From Isoperla grammatica (taxonomy: Eukaryota; Arthropoda; Insecta; Plecoptera; Perlodidae), in assembly GCA_945910005.1 (NCBI GenBank), contig OX246743.1, positions 5,776,018 through 5,840,017 on the forward strand: a stretch of 64,000 nucleotides of DNA, in the 5' to 3' direction. The translations under genes and the position numbers were made by a program. Below the pieces are notes generated by a model. The model did not search any database. It saw only the letters and a list, made by a program, of their open reading frames with translations, and was not told the DNA's origin. Numbering within the stretch: position 1 is the first letter of the stretch; each line of letters begins with the position of its first letter. Positions 56,001 to 64,000 of the stretch are shown here, piece after piece.

Positions 56001-56782
56001 TACGCGCGGGTCCGGGCTAACTCTGCCTGTTGTACGAGTGCAGCGTTGAGATCGACAGTATAACCTTCTTATCTTCCTGTGCATCTTCTTCCATATCCCA
56101 TACGAGCTCACTTCCAACCTCCAATCTTTCTCCCTTTGACGTTTCGCTACCAACCTCATTTCATACATTTCTTGACAATCTTCTTGTAGTCAATGCTCTT
56201 TTGCATTGATTTCATCTTGCTTATCTGTTCATAATTCTTGTTTGTACTGTACTGCAAGGACTTCAATTCCAACTCAAATATCCCTCCGTCTTTCTTATGC
56301 TTCTCATCCAATATTTTCACCATTAATTTACTACGTAGTTCAAATGGCTCGTTACCGCAGCCATGTTGTCGATTTACACACGCCGTCGAGCCGTGCACAT
56401 TGAAGGATGTAATCAAATCACTTCTTTAATAGGCTGCCCGAGTTTAGGGTATGATAATAAATGTTGATGCTTTGCCATTTAATAATTTATCACAGTAAAA
56501 TAAAAAAATGTACACCTAGCTAGTTTTGATTCCTGTTTGCTTCAATGTTGCTACGTGATATGAGCGTACAGCAGTTTGTATTTTTCTGCGCAGACTGAAG
56601 AGTTTATGAACATGAGCATAGACGAGAAAACCGCTTTGAAGTGGAAATATTTGTTGGAACGCTGCGCTGTCAGAGTTCTCGTTTTGCGTACCTCATTCGA
56701 GAGACCTCGACCACTGGTTTCGATACTGGCTTGCGAAGTAGCCGATCCGGGTGAAGCTGCCGCCCGGATTCCCATTTACTGA
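44079..56782 (+). CDS. MEIOB: Meiosis-specific protein with OB domains
   Basis: Nine coding exons: 44079-44199, 47105-47242, 49156-49225, 50551-50743, 53963-54116, 54243-54434, 54788-54944, 55807-55993 and 56594-56782 (TGA). Phases 1,1,2,0,1,1,2,0 agree throughout and give 466 residues (human about 442). Recognised blocks are INVTAWGDREHIFSLSESF (first OB fold), VGQQRKVKTKTGRDMTCRDV with SWKPRETILFLADVKL (second OB fold), VTENPSIPEAETL, a CxxC/CxxxxC zinc-ribbon-like segment split by intron 7, VSLSDHTGSCHLCRLTGS, and the C-terminal IDEKTALKWKYLLER. MEIOB is an RPA1-like single-stranded DNA-binding protein that pairs with SPATA22 and stabilises meiotic recombination intermediates. Introns 1, 2, 4 and 7 carry repeats; the coding frame itself shows no lesion. 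Confidence 0.95.
44601..44790. mobile_element. Short TIR MITE in MEIOB intron 1
   Basis: GGCTGGTCCACACAGATTTT and the following TAAGCATAAGATTTAAGG are repeated inverted at the right edge (about 40-bp arms, 190 bp in all). A related end (GGCTGATCCACATT) bounds the element at 48282-48705. Confidence 0.75.
45108..45397 (-). repeat. Helentron-like element, truncated copy (tandem)
   Basis: Contains the 5' half of the family in minus orientation, ending GGAGATGCTCGCTT. The next copy starts 18 bp further on. Confidence 0.7.
45415..46135 (-). mobile_element. Helentron-like element, full-length copy in MEIOB intron 1
   Basis: From CTAGGAAAACGCTCTGG to GGAGACGCTCGCTTA (family 3' to 5' on this strand), 721 bp. 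It contains both roughly 170-bp internal blocks and the TAAGCGAGCG asymmetric inverted repeat. No coding capacity. Confidence 0.78.
46521..46551. repeat. Perfect 31-bp palindrome
   Basis: TGCAATGTCATACAC, one G, then the exact inverse GTGTATGACATTGCA. One more outer base pair also matches. It could form a cruciform or hairpin. Intronic in MEIOB. Confidence 0.9.
46609..46935. repeat. Inverted-repeat element in MEIOB intron 1
   Basis: Two separated inverted matches, GGGCGTCTCAGG with CCTGAGACGCCC, and CTGAAAGGTCCAACT with AGTTGGACCTTTCAG, flank a short AT-rich centre. This is consistent with a decayed TIR element. Confidence 0.6.
47381..47824 (-). mobile_element. LINE C-terminal fragment in MEIOB intron 2
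   Basis: A 147-residue minus-strand open frame contains TATAQFRLATGHDVLQLHLH and a CxxC...H...C zinc-like motif (CRLCELEDQDRAHLFRCAAL), the conserved C-terminal tail of many LINE reverse transcriptase proteins. A poly(T) run at 47347-47361 (poly(A) on the element strand) lies beyond its stop. It is heavily 5' truncated with no RT core. Confidence 0.7.
48282..48705. mobile_element. TIR MITE in MEIOB intron 2
   Basis: GGCTGATCCACATTGAAAAT and the following TTAACAGTAGCGTAA are mirrored at the right edge by TTACTGTTAATTTTTAATGT and GGATGGG. About 40-bp imperfect inverted repeats; non-coding. Confidence 0.7.
49226..50550 (+). other. MEIOB intron 3 with a retro-tail-like sequence
   Basis: No coding exon. 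A poly(T) run at 49559-49571, with AATAAA on the minus strand at 49589-49594, looks like the tail of a retroposed transcript inserted in minus orientation; its body (to about 49815) has no recognised coding sequence. Confidence 0.5.
51183..51540. repeat. 58-bp tandem repeat adjoining the Penelope-like element
   Basis: About six copies of a 58-bp unit (GCTATATTTGAAGCCTCGTC, TTATAGCTGGAGGAGGTGTG, GCGCTCTAGCCAATGGCT). On the minus strand the stop codon of the Penelope-like reading frame (ATTGGCTAG) lies in the first unit, so the array is probably the 3' untranslated part of that element. Confidence 0.85.
51536..52525 (-). mobile_element. Decayed Penelope-like retroelement: RT end plus GIY-YIG endonuclease
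   Basis: Read on the minus strand: FTMEVEENGELPFLDVLI and TNRYLHATCHHLPEQISSIA (end of the reverse transcriptase), a linker, then a GIY-YIG nuclease-like domain (GVYEVPCGDCSQTYIDVTGR, VRVQEHQKYVAEK, SALAQHTIKTGHAINF), then IEIEKRPHNLNKRNDGSGLS and a basic tail. The family Tyr of the YIG motif is present as TYIDVTGR (Asp for the usual Gly). Lesions: an exact 8-bp tandem duplication at 52186-52201 breaks the frame, there is an in-frame TGA at 51861-51863, and the RT part has further frame breaks. The copy is dead. It sits in MEIOB intron 4, opposite strand. Confidence 0.82.
52541..53740. repeat. 75-bp tandem array, about 16 near-identical copies
   Basis: The unit starts GCAACATCGTGTTAAGTGCA and contains GTGCAGTAAGAGTCGCGTAG and GGAAGCTCGCACATGGCTTG. 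Copies start at 52546 and every 75 bp after it. Only one internal substitution is visible (C to T near 52941), and the last two copies have small deletions. Since 75 is 25 codons, two minus-strand frames stay open for about 380-410 residues (TMLPGQAMCELPLRDSYCTH repeats); I consider them spurious. Confidence 0.95.
54979..55378 (+). repeat. Dispersed repeat, copy 2 (no MITE insertion)
   Basis: Starting CCTACGGTGGGTCCGTGGCTT, this segment matches 8050-8760 along its length (AAGAAAATCAGTCGATC, CTGGCTAGCACAAAC, GACGAAATCCCCGAATTCAT, CGGGCTGTACAAACAACTT). It lacks the Harbinger-like MITE found in the other copy but has about 85 extra bases near 55232-55318. It lies in MEIOB intron 7. Confidence 0.8.
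56040..56416 (-). pseudogene. Unassigned protein-like remnant in MEIOB intron 8
   Basis: On the minus strand a 68-codon stretch (after GCGNEPFELRSKLMVKILDE) looks protein-like, with KHKKDGGIFELELKSLQYS and KSMQKSIDYKKIVKK, ending in TGA. In another frame it appears to continue as VGSETSKGERLEVGSELVWD and MEEDAQEDKKVILSIS. An ATG in a third frame (ATGGCTGCGGTAACGAGC) lies upstream. No introns and at least two frame changes suggest a processed pseudogene or transposon ORF remnant. I do not recognise the source. Confidence 0.35.
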
Positions 56783-59104
56783 ACTTGTACTACTACCAAG
56801 AGGCAGCAGAATCTATCGAGTGCAGTTGACTGAAGGTACAGTCATAATACTGAACCACTATTTGACTATGTACATTGTATAGAATAATTCATTAATGTAT
56901 ATATATAGTATAGGCCCTAGTTGGAAACATTCTTTCAAGTTGATACCACTCCACTGAGCTTTGTTTTTCTTGGGTAGTGACAGTGTGTAGCATACTGTAC
57001 AGCTCAAATCAATACAATGTAAATTATACTGCTGCCAAGCACCCCTACTAAATCATAATACATACTATTAACTATATATGTTTTAGCCAGTGGCACAGTA
57101 ACATTTCCCCCAAATCAAATTTTGTGACAATTTTTAAATTACTATAAAATATAAAAGTAACATGTATTGCATTGGTATGTAGGAAGCTAAGTACAGTATA
57201 TATATTATAGTGTAATGTAAAACTAAAACTACAACTGCAAGTGCAAACTAAAAGTTGTACGTAACTACAATTGTGGAAGGAAATGCAATAAAGGAGAATT
57301 CTAAAAACTCACAATACTCATATCAGTTTAAAACTTCATTTTATTAATTACTTTATATGCAGTTTGATTTTTATCGAGATTTGTTCCATTCTACTAGGCT
57401 ACGTTTTAGATTTATTATGAAAGAAGGAAAGATTTGTTTGTCACTTACAACCTCTCTAACTTACATACACCCAGTTTTCATTACTAACACATTACACAAT
57501 GCCAATCATAACTCGTAAGTGGAAAACCACGTTCTACTAGCTACATAAATCAACGTATTGTCAAAACGGTGATTAGTTGCCAGCTGTTTAGGGTCAAATG
57601 CAATAATATTCATAAAGATGTGTACACTAAAAAAAAGAGCGACATTGGCCATTCATATACTGTAGTTCCACCCAGAGTTATTTAGCATTTTCTTACATAA
57701 GAATCAATGATACAACACTGAACTGGCTGCTAAGTCATCACATGTAACAATGGAACATCTGGCTTGAGACAGTTAAAAGTTGTTTTCCCTCGAGTTTATG
57801 TTAGTCGCATTATATTTGTGTACCATAGTCATGGAAACTGGGTGATTATCTACAATACAATGAACCAACAGGCAGAGGAAGCATATATTACATAGCCTAA
57901 TGGAAAGTATAGACTTGTAGGCCTAGATTACAGTTAAGTGTACTTTTCAATATTGCTTTAAAACCATTTTCAAAACTAAATTTCATGCAAATGCTTTCAT
58001 GAAGTATGGTATGATGAGGTAACATGTTACAAATAGATAGCTGAGAAATTCAGTCATGTGTTAATGTTAAAACTATCATTCAAGTTTTTGCAAGTAGCAC
58101 CTTACTATTGAAACCCGTGCCGTGACAGTGACAATGTGTAATTACTAATTAATAATTACTAATTAGCTTAATAGAGGCAAAGAGACCTGAAGGTTAGCAG
58201 CCTCTATCTGTCTTTTACAATGTAAAGTACTATGCAACACACTATTAAATATACCATAACGGTATTGATTCTAGCTCTATCTGACCAAACAAGTGATTCC
58301 TATAATGTATGCTTGATGAATGTAAATGACACAATCACATTCATCACGATTCATGACCTGCTAACACGCATATATACAGAACACTAAAATCACCAATCAA
58401 CATTCGGTAAGTTCAAGTATTGCCGAACGAGTATTGACTGCACAAGCCTGTACATCTTAATTGATACAATTCGATGTGCACATTCAATACATTTGATGCA
58501 CACTAAAACCATCAAGCTACATTGCTCAAACATTGCCAAATCACTAATCAGTATTGATTGCACAATCCTGTAGTTTGTTGAATATGATGTGCGCACTCAA
58601 CCTGCCTGGATGCATATCTCACACTAAATTAAAGCACCAATCACACGCCAAGAATCACTTGGTCAAATTGTGCAGACTACTGATCGGTAACTGTCAGGTC
58701 AGTGTGGAGACCGACACAAATTAAGGACATCGAAGAGTGATCCGAACCCAATTCCTGGTAGTCGTGCAATGTCGTTTGTTATCTGTGTAGTGGTAGCCTT
58801 TTCACACTGTGCCGAAATATGCTGACACACTACAATCTACAAGATGTAATGATCATTTAGCCCGTTAGCACCTACACGTATGATAGACCACGTGCAATTT
58901 GCTTGCCGGCTGGAGGTTGCGAAGCGAAAAGCAATGAGTGAGAGCACAGTCGAGCACTCCAAGAATAAAGGAGCTGACAAAGAAACTAAAATATTTATGA
59001 TCCTGATTTATCAGCACTCAATACTGAACAAAAATAACTAGTCTATTGACATCCTTACTAATTTTTTATAGGCCTATTATTGTGGTATTAATTTATGTTC
59101 AAAA
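56783..59104. other. MEIOB 3' UTR and intergenic AT-rich sequence
   Basis: No coding gene. 58383-58700 contains about three degenerate tandem units of roughly 120 bp, each starting ACACTAAA and the first two containing GTATTGAYTGCACAAKCCTGTA. The rest is AT-rich without recognisable features. Confidence 0.65.
57287..57292 (+). terminator. Possible MEIOB polyadenylation signal
   Basis: AATAAA about 505 bp after the MEIOB stop, the first canonical hexamer downstream. Confidence 0.4.
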
Positions 59105-60473
59105 TAGGGTTGCCAACTCTCCCATATTTCCTTGTACATCCTGTTTTTCACAATCATTTTCCGCTTCCCGTATCAACTCTATATGGGAATCAGTTTTCCC
59201 ATACAGTATTTTCACAAATTGTTTTAAAATACAAAATTTCATAAATTCCAGCTTATACCCAGTGCACAGTGCACACAATACACACAAAATATGCCAAATT
59301 TGGTTAAATTGGTTTGTTTTGAGCATGCTAGACTCGACCTCTCATGTGAGTTTCATTAATGGTAAATAAATTGTAAAAGAAAAGAAATAAATGATATTTA
59401 ACCAGTTAAATAGAAGCTGAGTTACAAATTGTTAACTAAGCGAGCGTCTCCATTACACTTCAATGGCACTCGTTCTGTTTGTTTGTTTTTATCTCACGAT
59501 AGCGGTCGAAAGCGGTTGAATGGAAAGTCCGATTAAGTTGAAACTTGGATCATCCACAAGCCTCAATGTCGATTGAAAGTGTATAGTTTTGTGGCAAAAT
59601 CGTTTGAAAAGTTACAGCCTAGTTACTAAATTTTTTTTCTGAAACAAAATGGTGGTAAAATGTGAGATAGCCATATTTTTATAAAGATTTTTCCGGTCAC
59701 GAATATGTTCACTGTATCTGGTAAGTATTGGCAAAGTTGTTCAAAAGTTGGTGGAAAATATTTTTTTGAAACAGTAATGGCAAAATGTGAGGTGGCTATA
59801 TTATAGTAAATTTTTGTCCAGTTACGAATATACTAATTTAAACGCGATCTGATACATATTAGAGGCAAAAATTACATTTCTATTGCTGTCAATAAGTGTA
59901 AGTAATGGTGGCGGACCGCGTAGAAAACACTGTACAAAATGACAACGAAAAACCTTAGATACCGTTTGCACATTGCAGGACATTCAACAATATCGGGAAG
60001 TATAATAGCTATGGAAATTAGAAAGATGTTTGCAATGCGCATTCTTATATTGTTCTTAATTGTTGTTTTTATTTTATTAAATAAATAATTCGGATATTGA
60101 ACAAAAAATCGCATGCTCGCTTATCAACCCGTCACACAGAGCGTTTTCCTACTATAAAATACTACTAGAAAAAGCCATCTTGGCACAAGAAAAAAAAAAA
60201 AAAAAAAAAGTATAAAATACAGTACAAAGATGCTACGTGATGTAAAATCACGTGACAAATATTAAAAGAATACACGATACCCACTCACCCATTAAACATT
60301 AATCCCAGCAGAACATGATTGTACATCTGTAATAATATTTAATTTATAAACTCATGTTCTGGACTCGAACATCAATGATAAGATCCAAATTGTTCGATCG
60401 TCCCTCTGCATTTACCATTAATTTTTAAATCCCTGTATTCCAGTATTTTCACATGAAGTAGTTGGCAACCCTA
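59105..60473. mobile_element. hAT-like element containing a Helentron-like insertion
   Basis: TAGGGTTGCCAACT and AGTTGGCAACCCTA are terminal inverted repeats. The flanks GTTCAAAA (59097-59104) and GTTAAAAA (60474-60481) are a 7/8 target duplication. Without the 715-bp insert at 59437-60151 the element would be about 650 bp. No transposase. Confidence 0.8.
59437..60151 (+). mobile_element. Helentron-like element, full-length copy inside a hAT element
   Basis: Starts TAAGCGAGCGTCTCCATTAC and ends GAGCGTTTTCCTA. It has both internal blocks, with a degenerated hairpin. Its position inside the 59105-60473 hAT reverses the nesting seen at 33191-35019. Confidence 0.78.
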
Positions 60474-62988
60474 GTTAAAAAGTAAGTTAATCATTGAACA
60501 CATGAGATACAGCCTTAATTTTATAATAGGCCTATGCTTTTGTGAAGTTATCAGGGAAATAATCCTTGAAAACATTTGACTTCTAATGTTTAACTAAATA
60601 TATATTATTGCTCAATTGATTTTAGAAGTATTCAAATGTTAAGTTGGTCTTAATTTCCCACCAAAATGTCTAAACCTTTTACATGACTTAATGGTTGCTT
60701 TGAATTTGTGATGAACACAGTTTAAATATCAATTGCACACGACAACCATAGCTTTTTCAAATGATTACATATACCCGTACATACTGTACAAGCGACTTGA
60801 TGACAGCTTGATTTAATCAACTTTAAACTCCAGTAACAAATCATCGAAAGTTATCAAATCAAATGACCATGAGGTTTGTTTATTGTAAACATTCAGGTAA
60901 AAAATAACTGCAAATACTTCCAAAGAAGGATGAGAGATTCCGCAATACACTTATATTGCCTGTGTGGGACACGGTGGCCAAGATTGCGATAAAACTGTTT
61001 TAGGCATCACTTCAAACATGGATGGGCACAGTTTGCAATCAGTTCTGAATTTAAAAGAATAAAAACAAAATACTATGACAAATTAGCACGTATAGTATTT
61101 TCACTCTGACTGAATGCGTCAGTTGTTTTGCCTATTGGCACCGTCACAGGATGTATCACCTGCATGATAGCTATGAATGAGGTACGTGCAACCGAATGCT
61201 TGATGGAAGGTCGTAACTACACACTGTCTCAGGCCATGCTTTGTGTGAACATCGTCAATGCCTTAATTAAATAGTACCGTAAATGAAATCTTTTCAAAAA
61301 CATCAAAATGTTTTATAAATAATTATCTAATTGTATTTTGGTACATGACCACAATATGGAACAAACCCTTTTGTGAAGTATTGAGATTGCTTGCAAGACT
61401 TTTGATGTACATAAAAATCTACAACTTTCATGTGTTTGGTGTATTTATGTTATTCACTTCTTTCATGTAATAAGTGAAAGGCAATTTAAGTACCAGTAAA
61501 TATACTTTCATATATTATTAAACCAATCTTACTTCACACGAAAATTGAGCGTTGCATACCGACGTTTTTCACAAAACAAGCTTCGAGTACTACAGTAATT
61601 TAAACTAGGTACATATCGAACTGCATGGTAACAAAAACTTGCTCAGTTACATACCGAGATATGCTACAGCTATTAACTGCTAAACAACAGTCTTTTTAAA
61701 TACTAGTAGTAATTAATATAACAACACATCGTATATAATACAATTGCAGTGATCACAATAGTTCTGCATTCCATAAACCAGAACTATTGAACTAACATTG
61801 TAACCAGGTACGTGTACACTATTACAAAGTGCCAGTACACTGCTACTCTTACAACAAAGTAGCCTACTTTTCATAATAAAATATACATTCTAAGCAAACA
61901 TACTCTTTAGATGAAGTAGCTCTACAGTTGTAGGATAATTTTGAGCACATTAAAGAAAAATGAGTGAAATGTTAAGTAATGAATGAATAATGAAACAAGT
62001 TTTCATAACTAAAAAAAAAACAATGAGTAGATGTAATATGTAGAGCCCCATGAAAGTTGTTCTAAAGATAATGAGTATCGGTATTTAAGGATTTTTTTGT
62101 GCAAGTTCAGCAAGTTAGAAACATTTCTGATGCATTAGGGAAATTTTAAACTTGAAACAGGAGAAAGAAATGTACTATAGGTACAATAAAAAATCTTATT
62201 TTCCCTTGAACATCTTTCAGAATTATTGTAGGCTAATAGATGACATTTAAATGTTAACTTTAAGTAGCCTACGGTAATGCAAGTGTGTCAGTTATTGAAT
62301 TTTAGAGAATAATCTGCCATTTTTTGTTTGGCAATAAATTATTCTTGTTCCTCTGCACCCTATTGTTGCAACCATGCTACTTGAGACTATGAGGGGTCAT
62401 AGCCACAGATGAAGCACGCTTTATATAGGATTGAAGACAATTCATTCACCCTTGGTGGCATAAACGTAACACCTATAATACCCCAACTGAATGAACCAAT
62501 GCGAACGGCTTGTTCGATAGTACAGTAATTAATTCACCAACTATAGTAATTGCTATTTCTTTATTTTTACACTTGTGTCATATTTGGAAAAATGCAAAAT
62601 CACTCGAGCTCTTTCGGTTCCAGCTGGATTTGCAAATTTCATGGGACACTACAAACAGCAAAGAATGAAAGGGGATTCGTTGTAATGTTGGTATTTTCAA
62701 GTTATTTACTACAGTATATATATTGTAGTTACTACATACACATGGATACCTCCATTATTAACTAGATAGAACAGTCCATAACTTGATCATCACCAAGTGA
62801 CCGTGTCAGGTCTCCGATGTCCCAAGTGCTGTAACTTCAACTCTACAAAACACCAATTGCGGTTCTGTTCTGTTCTGTTAACTAGGTCTACATTAAAGAG
62901 CCTGGAACAGGTAATAATTTTAATGTAACCAAACTGTATCTGTAGAAATATGTGATCATTTTTACTGAAATGGTCAGATACATACACT

Positions 62989-63157
62989 ACACTAGGGACG
63001 TGTCCAAAAGCCTGCTATCATTGCTAAGTCCAGGTCTAAGTACAGATATGATGCTATCAACAAGCAATGAACGGATGTACACGTTGTTGATGACATCAAA
63101 TCTGGACCTAGAACTGAATTTAGCAAAAATAGACATATTCGGACACATCCTAGGATA
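62989..63157. mobile_element. Small TIR MITE
   Basis: CTAGGGACGTGTCC at the left is mirrored by GGACACATCCTAG at the right, about 169 bp in all. No coding sequence. Confidence 0.55.
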
Positions 63158-63166
63158 ACTGGCTAA

Positions 63167-63304
63167 GGCCCGGTTTTTTAATCGGTTAACGGGTCGTTAA
63201 CGGGGCCATTAGGTGAAGGTCCGTAATCTGTTACCCAATAAATCCTATGCAGATAACGGACCGTCAGCTAACGGTCCCGCTAATGACCGATTGAAAAACC
63301 GGGC
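63167..63304. mobile_element. Small palindromic MITE
   Basis: GGCCCGGTTTTTTAATCGGT is mirrored by ACCGATTGAAAAACCGGGC, and the inner AACGG...CCGTT repeats are also complementary. The 138-bp element could fold into one hairpin. Confidence 0.7.
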
Positions 63305-64000
63305 TTACGCCTATGTTTGTTTCTTCAGGCTAAGTTAGGGTAGCTATTTTTTTTTTTAAATTCAGTGAGGAAATTTTAAATTGAAATAAGATGCATTACA
63401 TCTATGATGATGACTTAATTTAATTTAATTTAATACCTTAACAATGACTTCATTTCTACAGGCACAGTTTCTATAATACAGTATCATTAGTGCTATGGTA
63501 TTTGCACAAAGCAGCCCCAAGCAATGTATACCATTTGAGTGAACAGAAGAGTCCAGTTTCTATTACAAACTGGGCAAATAAGGCCAAGATTGTGATTATT
63601 TCCTACGCCTTATGCTGCAACTTCATTATAGATGTGTTTACTTAGACTTAGATTAATAATGTTCATCAAGTACCCACTGGGTTGAAAATTATGATTTCGA
63701 AAGGAAAATAGGAGGAAGTGTAAAACTCAGAATGAATTCAGTATTACTGTAATATTTAACTGTTTAATGTTTTTTTAACTTATGTGTGTTGCAACAGTCA
63801 CACAACTTTCAATGAATGTTAACTAATCATAATAAATTGATTAGGTAACTTACCTATTAAAAGCTTAGCTTAAAAATAACTTTCACGTGCAAGTACCAAC
63901 AGAAACAAATTGGATCACATTTATTTCTCTGCATTGAATTTAGTCACGGAAGTACAGAGAAGGTTTTAGTACCTGAGCTGGTAAAAACAGTTTCCATTAG

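Larger units (their letters stand above)
60482..64000. other. AT-rich intergenic sequence to the window edge
   Basis: No ORF here has family resemblance or splice support. Two small inverted-repeat elements are present (about 62989-63157 and 63167-63304). This may include the 3' UTR or an intron of a neighbouring gene beyond the window. Confidence 0.6.

Noticed and set aside
61080..61275. Possible exon with a GTACGTG donor near 61192
   Set aside because: The open frame is short, no acceptor-supported continuation is visible and no family is recognised.
1..64000. tRNA, rRNA or known small RNA genes
   Set aside because: None was seen by eye; a covariance-model search (tRNAscan-SE, Infernal) would be needed to exclude them.

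Overview
This window is animal nuclear DNA. Its genes are split by GT-AG introns. They encode ciliary, centriolar, adaptor-complex and meiotic proteins, and the introns are packed with transposable elements. AP-5, outer-arm dynein, the tubulin epsilon/delta complex and MEIOB together fit a ciliated bilaterian. The repeat load (hAT, PIF/Harbinger-like, Penelope-like, LINE and possible Helentron-like elements) fits a marine invertebrate such as an ambulacrarian or spiralian. I cannot name the species.

Five protein-coding genes alternate in orientation. (1) ENOX family (+), C-terminal half only, 4029-11976; its 5' exons lie off the left edge. (2) DNAI2 (-), complete in 7 coding exons, 12371-18118. 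(3) AP5Z1 (+), 8 coding exons, 18458-37957. (4) A TEDC2-like gene (-), 3 coding exons, 40806-43767. (5) MEIOB (+), 9 coding exons, 44079-56782. Exon joins were read by hand; every junction listed keeps frame. ENOX/DNAI2 and AP5Z1/TEDC2 converge tail to tail. DNAI2/AP5Z1 and TEDC2/MEIOB are head to head with about 340 and 311 bp between start codons, so each pair probably shares a bidirectional promoter. The first spacer has an RFX X-box-like half, the second a perfect E2F-type site.

A short three-exon open frame (26693-28644, +) with compatible splice phases lies inside AP5Z1 intron 4. I do not recognise its product.

The rest is mostly intronic or intergenic repeats. An abundant ~720-760 bp family (at least ten copies or pieces, five loci, often head-to-tail dimers) has asymmetric inverted repeats, a 3' hairpin and a CTAG end, which suggests a non-autonomous Helentron-like element. 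Seven hAT-like elements have 8-bp target duplications (four exact, three with one mismatch). There are also Harbinger-like MITEs, three LINE 3' fragments, a decayed Penelope-like element with a GIY-YIG endonuclease inside MEIOB intron 4, and three tandem arrays (34, 58 and 75 bp units) that create long spurious ORFs. From 56783 to 64000 I find no coding gene, only repeats and AT-rich sequence.
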